DNA from: Argopecten irradians | Taxonomy: Eukaryota; Mollusca; Bivalvia; Pectinida; Pectinidae | NCBI RefSeq assembly: GCF_041381155.1 | Contig: NC_091143.1 | Location: 30,257,331 to 30,321,330 of the forward strand | Direction: 5' to 3' | Length of the DNA stretch: 64,000 nt | Shown: piece after piece, positions 62,191-64,000 of the stretch | How positions within the stretch are numbered: position 1 is the first letter of the stretch | How the letters are laid out: each line of letters begins with the position of its first letter | Made by a program: the position numbers and the translations under genes | The notes under the pieces: model-generated | Told to the model about the DNA's origin: nothing | Database searches by the model: none | Seen by the model: only the letters and a program-made list of their open reading frames with translations

Positions 62191-63300
62191 ATGGTGGAAA
62201 CAGCAAAGATCATCTCTATACTCGTTGTGTTTGGGATTACATTTGTCGCCGGTGTGACACCAATATGGCTGCTGAAAATATTAACAAACCGGATGAGAAA
62301 TCTCTCCCGACTCCAGTACGTAGTGAGTTTGACGAACTGCTTTGCGGGGGGTGTCTTTTTAGGCACAGCTATCCTGCATCTAATTCAGGAATCAATGGAG
62401 ACCGTTGAAGATTCTTTTCCAGATTTAGAATTTCCTTTGTCTGGTGTACTTATCGGCGCTGGATTCTTCGTGGTTCTGGTGATTGAACATGCTATAGGGA
62501 TTTGCAGTAAAGATGAGGGTAGTCCCTTCTTAGACCATGGACACGATCATCATTCGCATGCGTGTAACAATGATAGACACCAATTGGAGCAAGATTCGAG
62601 CGCTAGAGTTCCTCTTCTAAAGGAAACCACACCAATTTTTAAAAACTATCATCTAACGTCGTCTGCAAAACTGACCGGAAGTGACAATTCAGGTGCAGAC
62701 GTACCGGATTACCATTCCATTACCAGGACGACAACAGAAAACGACGAATCGCAAACACCGAAAGCCATTGCGTCTGTTGAAGTGAAAGTGACAAATTCCT
62801 CAACCGTGGACACTTCCGGTGACGGACGATCTAAAACAACGAGACGGATCCGGGTCGTCATTCTGGTCATCGCTTTGTCCATTCACATGATATTCGAAGG
62901 AATGGCTATAGGGTTACAGGACACTACGGCCGGTATGTGGACACTTGTGGCCGCCCTATCTGTACACAAGGCGGTCATTGTGTTTAGTGTTGGACTAAAA
63001 CTGAAAGAAATCGTAGAAAGCAATCTTAAGATCATCCTCTACATAGCGTATCTCTCTGTAGTATCACCCATTGGAATCGCTATTGGTATAGCAGTGACAA
63101 CTTCAGGTTCTGGAGATGATTTCGTTCAAGACAAAAGCTCTGGCATTCTACAGAGTCTCGCCGCAGGGACGTTTCTTTACGTGACATTTTTTGAAATTCT
63201 CCAAAAGGAATTGGCGAATAAATACAGTCTACTGAAGGTATTTTTGACTTTGGTTGGGTTCGCTGCAATGGCTGCCCTGAAGTTATTAGATACGGACTAG
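62191..63300 (+). CDS. ZIP family zinc transporter, SLC39A1/2/3-like, paralog 2
   Basis: 369 residues in a single frame, close to the protein at 48246: the first 120 residues and all from TSGDGRSKTTRRIR onward are nearly the same. Segment 4 has HMIFEGMAIGLQ (H232, E236) and segment 5 has SVHKAVIVFSVGL. The cytosolic loop between segments 3 and 4 differs strongly and has a longer His cluster, DHGHDHHSH (115-123). The ATG is preceded by CTACCGAC and has G at +4. Same orientation as paralog 1, so a tandem duplicate. The 5' flanks show no long shared stretch by eye. A canonical AATAAA lies only at 63894, beyond an inserted TIR element. Expected in the plasma membrane importing Zn2+ (family knowledge). 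Confidence 0.95.
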   Translation: MVETAKIISILVVFGITFVAGVTPIWLLKILTNRMRNLSRLQYVVSLTNCFAGGVFLGTAILHLIQESMETVEDSFPDLEFPLSGVLIGAGFFVVLVIEHAIGICSKDEGSPFLDHGHDHHSHACNNDRHQLEQDSSARVPLLKETTPIFKNYHLTSSAKLTGSDNSGADVPDYHSITRTTTENDESQTPKAIASVEVKVTNSSTVDTSGDGRSKTTRRIRVVILVIALSIHMIFEGMAIGLQDTTAGMWTLVAALSVHKAVIVFSVGLKLKEIVESNLKIILYIAYLSVVSPIGIAIGIAVTTSGSGDDFVQDKSSGILQSLAAGTFLYVTFFEILQKELANKYSLLKVFLTLVGFAAMAALKLLDTD

Positions 63301-63437
63301 GCTCTGTGAAATCCTCACTTCGGAAACATTAATACAAGGTTCACATTGGTACTAGGAACCATTGATTGTCTTTCTTCACCTCTTTACATCTACTGCAATA
63401 TATAACCTATAAACCGTGATGAAATCTGCATTTGCAA

Positions 63438-63818
63438 ATTTAATTTTGATGTGAATGATGCCCATAATATAGATGTAAAAACGCGATCACTTACGATCTC
63501 TACACCCCTGGACTATCTCATCGTAAAACTGGAGGCAACAGAACAGAACAGGTAATTTAGTCCTTTGATGTACATCAAAAGAGCCGTATAACGGTACACT
63601 GTGGTTGACTATGTGGCTTTGAAGTTGGGAGTCGCTCTCTCTGTAGTCTTCAAAGGAAATCTTTTCTGGTCTGTGATTGGTCAAATATTTTCAGCTGAGC
63701 TGCCTTCAATTTCACTATGAGATAGTCCAGGGGTGTAGAGATCGTAAGTGATCGGAACTGCCTGGAGTATTTAATTTTGATGTGAATGATGCCCATAATA
63801 TAGATGTAAAAACGCGAT
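63438..63818. repeat. 50-bp direct repeats flanking a TIR element (63438-63487 and 63769-63818)
   Basis: The 50-base segment starting ATTTAATTTTGATGTGAATG and ending AACGCGAT occurs before and after the family C element, with no difference seen. This is far longer than a normal target-site duplication. Confidence 0.9.
63484..63754. mobile_element. TIR family C, copy with perfect 38-bp inverted ends
   Basis: 63484-63521 and 63717-63754 are exact inverted copies beginning CGATCACTTACGATCTCTAC. The interior has AACAGAACAGG, GTACACTGTGGTTGACTATG and GCTTTGAAGTTGGGAGTCGC, as in the 27183 and 57239 members. It is probably transcribed in the ZIP2 3' region. Confidence 0.85.
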
Positions 63819-63893
63819 AATTTGCATACCGCGAAAATCCATATTTTATGTAGTTTATGTTTATGTTAATTTGTTATCTAATGAATGTAATAC

Positions 63894-63899
63894 AATAAA
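63894..63899 (+). terminator. Polyadenylation signal candidate of ZIP paralog 2
   Basis: The only clear AATAAA found downstream of the stop, about 594 bases away. If used, the 3' UTR would include the TIR element and its 50-bp flanking repeats. Confidence 0.35.
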
Positions 63900-64000
63900 G
63901 AAAATCTATATTTATTGCTCGCCTTGTTTGCTTGATTAAACAGATTTACCATAGTTAGGGTATAATCATGTTATACTAGCTAAGAGGATTGAATTCCTAG

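Overview
The window looks like nuclear DNA from a mollusc, most likely a bivalve. It is AT-rich, its genes are split by GT-AG introns, and it holds many miniature inverted-repeat elements, foldback elements, minisatellites, a tRNA-derived SINE and a LINE tail. The short motif AAGGG(A/G)ATAACTC, which I associate with bivalve genomes, recurs. No species can be named from the sequence alone. Most short ORFs are chance frames; the real multi-exon genes had to be read across splice sites.

Layout. (1) About 1-10.7 kb, minus strand: the 5' part of a peptidylglycine alpha-hydroxylating monooxygenase (PHM/PAM) gene. Twelve coding exons give a signal peptide, the whole copper monooxygenase core with all six metal ligands, and a long linker that runs off the left edge. 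(2) 10.7-18.4 kb: intergenic, with 'TACAGTCAAAC' minisatellite elements, a SINE and two TTAA-flanked inverted-repeat elements. (3) 18.4-29.5 kb, plus strand: a complete eight-exon glycosylasparaginase (AGA-type Ntn hydrolase). Its introns carry minisatellites, and the splice donor of its catalytic exon is amplified into eight tandem 25-bp copies. (4) 31.4-32.8 kb: the frameshifted 3' end of a LINE. (5) 34.1-36.9 kb: three foldback elements. (6) 37.65-39.99 kb, plus strand: a large single-exon Mab-21/cGAS-like (cGLR) protein with a long helical C-terminal extension and an apparently altered catalytic motif. (7) 40-48 kb: noncoding, repeat-rich. (8) 48.2-49.3 kb and 62.2-63.3 kb, plus strand: two tandem intronless ZIP (SLC39A1/2/3-like) zinc transporters about 13 kb apart. 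Between them lie repeats, a 73-bp satellite, and a 52.4-55.5 kb block that looks like an error-rich second copy of 49.4-52.3 kb.

The genes do not form a pathway: neuropeptide amidation, glycoprotein or isoaspartyl degradation, candidate nucleotide-sensing immunity and zinc uptake. PHM and AGA are head to head about 8 kb apart, and the two ZIP genes are a local duplication. The items most worth checking are the splice-donor array in AGA, the cGLR-like protein, and the 52.4-55.5 kb block, which is more probably an assembly fault than biology.
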